Source of the DNA: Branchiostoma floridae
Taxonomy: Eukaryota; Chordata; Leptocardii; Amphioxiformes; Branchiostomatidae
NCBI RefSeq assembly: GCF_000003815.2
Contig: NC_049979.1
Location: 8,894,985-8,937,119 of the forward strand
Length of the DNA: 42,135 bases
Reading direction: 5' to 3'
The notes under the pieces are model-generated. The model was not told the DNA's origin, did no database searches, and saw only the letters and a list, made by a program, of their open reading frames with translations. Position numbers and translations under genes: made by a program. This document shows, piece after piece, positions 41,596 through 42,135 of this stretch; position 1 is the stretch's first letter; each line of letters opens with the position of its first letter.

Positions 41596-42135
41596 GTAAC
41601 AGGTCGCAAACTGTGTAGTTCTGTTTTCACTGACTGTTTGATTAAACACACTTTGCTTTAACAGTACTTCTTTTTCCATTCCTACTTTGTCTGTGGTATC
41701 AGTGGTGGTGAGTAGTGGCTCTTGTTAGTCTATTTTGATTTTTTGTACATTTTTGTTTGCTATGTAGTGTAGGATAATAGCCAGGCATCTGTCCTATCTT
41801 AGCTCTCGTTCCCTCCTCTGGTTGCCATGGAAACGATCAGTGGAGCGGATGGAGGCTTGGTTAGGATGGATACCCGACTTGTGTAGTAGTAATTCAATGG
41901 TAGAAATGAACTGATTTGTGCTTTTTTCTTTCTTTCAAATTTTTGTGCCATGATAACTGCGGTGTGGGTTGTTTTCTAGGGCATGTTGGCTTTATGTAAC
42001 TTCTAGTAATTCTTATATTAACATAGAATTTACACTGTGAATTAAGATATTTCAAGGGATTGAATTGTTTACGTAAAGCCATTTAGTTCAAAGAATGAGA
42101 CCAGCTCAGAAAAATGATGTGGTCATATTTTGACC
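41596..42135 (+). other. AFTPH intron to right edge, no exon seen
   Basis: Starts at donor GTAACA. No phase-1 exon resembling the aftiphilin C-terminus was found before the end of the window. Confidence 0.6.

Noticed and set aside
1-42135. tRNA genes, CRISPR arrays, operons, ribosome binding sites
   Set aside because: No T-loop plus A/B-box pairs, no regularly spaced direct repeats of CRISPR type, and gene structure is eukaryotic.

Overview
This window is ordinary animal nuclear DNA: intron-rich genes with GT-AG introns, many short transposon remnants, minisatellites, and no bacterial or viral gene organisation. The protein set and repeat style (TA-flanked elements starting CAGTCAAACCTGT, a LINE-like tail ending in ATTCAT repeats) suggest an invertebrate deuterostome. 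A lancelet (Branchiostoma) is my best guess, but the species is inferred, not proven.

Layout, left to right. (1) Positions 1-15337, minus strand: the first 17 coding exons (about 1,115 codons) of a TARBP1-like gene, a tRNA 2'-O-ribose methyltransferase of the SpoU/TrmH group. All exon phases agree. The catalytic C-terminal domain lies beyond the left edge. One 5.5-kb intron of this gene holds a compact DNA-transposon complex at 2858-7781: a 350-bp foldback element with perfect 72-bp arms, abutting a 4.6-kb element with 59-bp terminal inverted repeats and no recognisable transposase. (2) Positions 15691-22804, plus strand: a complete ERMARD-like gene (17 coding exons, 678 codons), head-to-head with TARBP1. 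(3) Positions 23449-24324, minus strand: a complete two-exon gene for a 92-residue soluble cytochrome b5-like protein, tail-to-tail with ERMARD. (4) From about 24.7 kb to beyond the right edge, plus strand: an aftiphilin (AFTPH) gene, head-to-head with the cytochrome b5 gene. It has a noncoding first exon, a 1.8-kb coding exon rich in acidic phenylalanine motifs, and six further exons. The last exons are outside the window.

The genes share no pathway: tRNA modification, ER-membrane biology, haem or electron transfer, and clathrin/AP-1 trafficking. What they share is architecture. Two divergent promoters serve two head-to-head pairs. One promoter has a perfect TCTCGCGAGA palindrome, and both plus-strand members carry short upstream ORFs that touch the next AUG (AUGUAAUG in ERMARD, UAAUG in the predicted spliced AFTPH leader). 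The introns hold MITE-like elements, a nine-copy 35-bp minisatellite, an inverted pair of interspersed repeats, and microsatellites. I saw no tRNA, rRNA, CRISPR or convincing extra protein gene. The most unusual structure is the transposon complex; the most testable predictions concern the uORFs and the divergent promoters.
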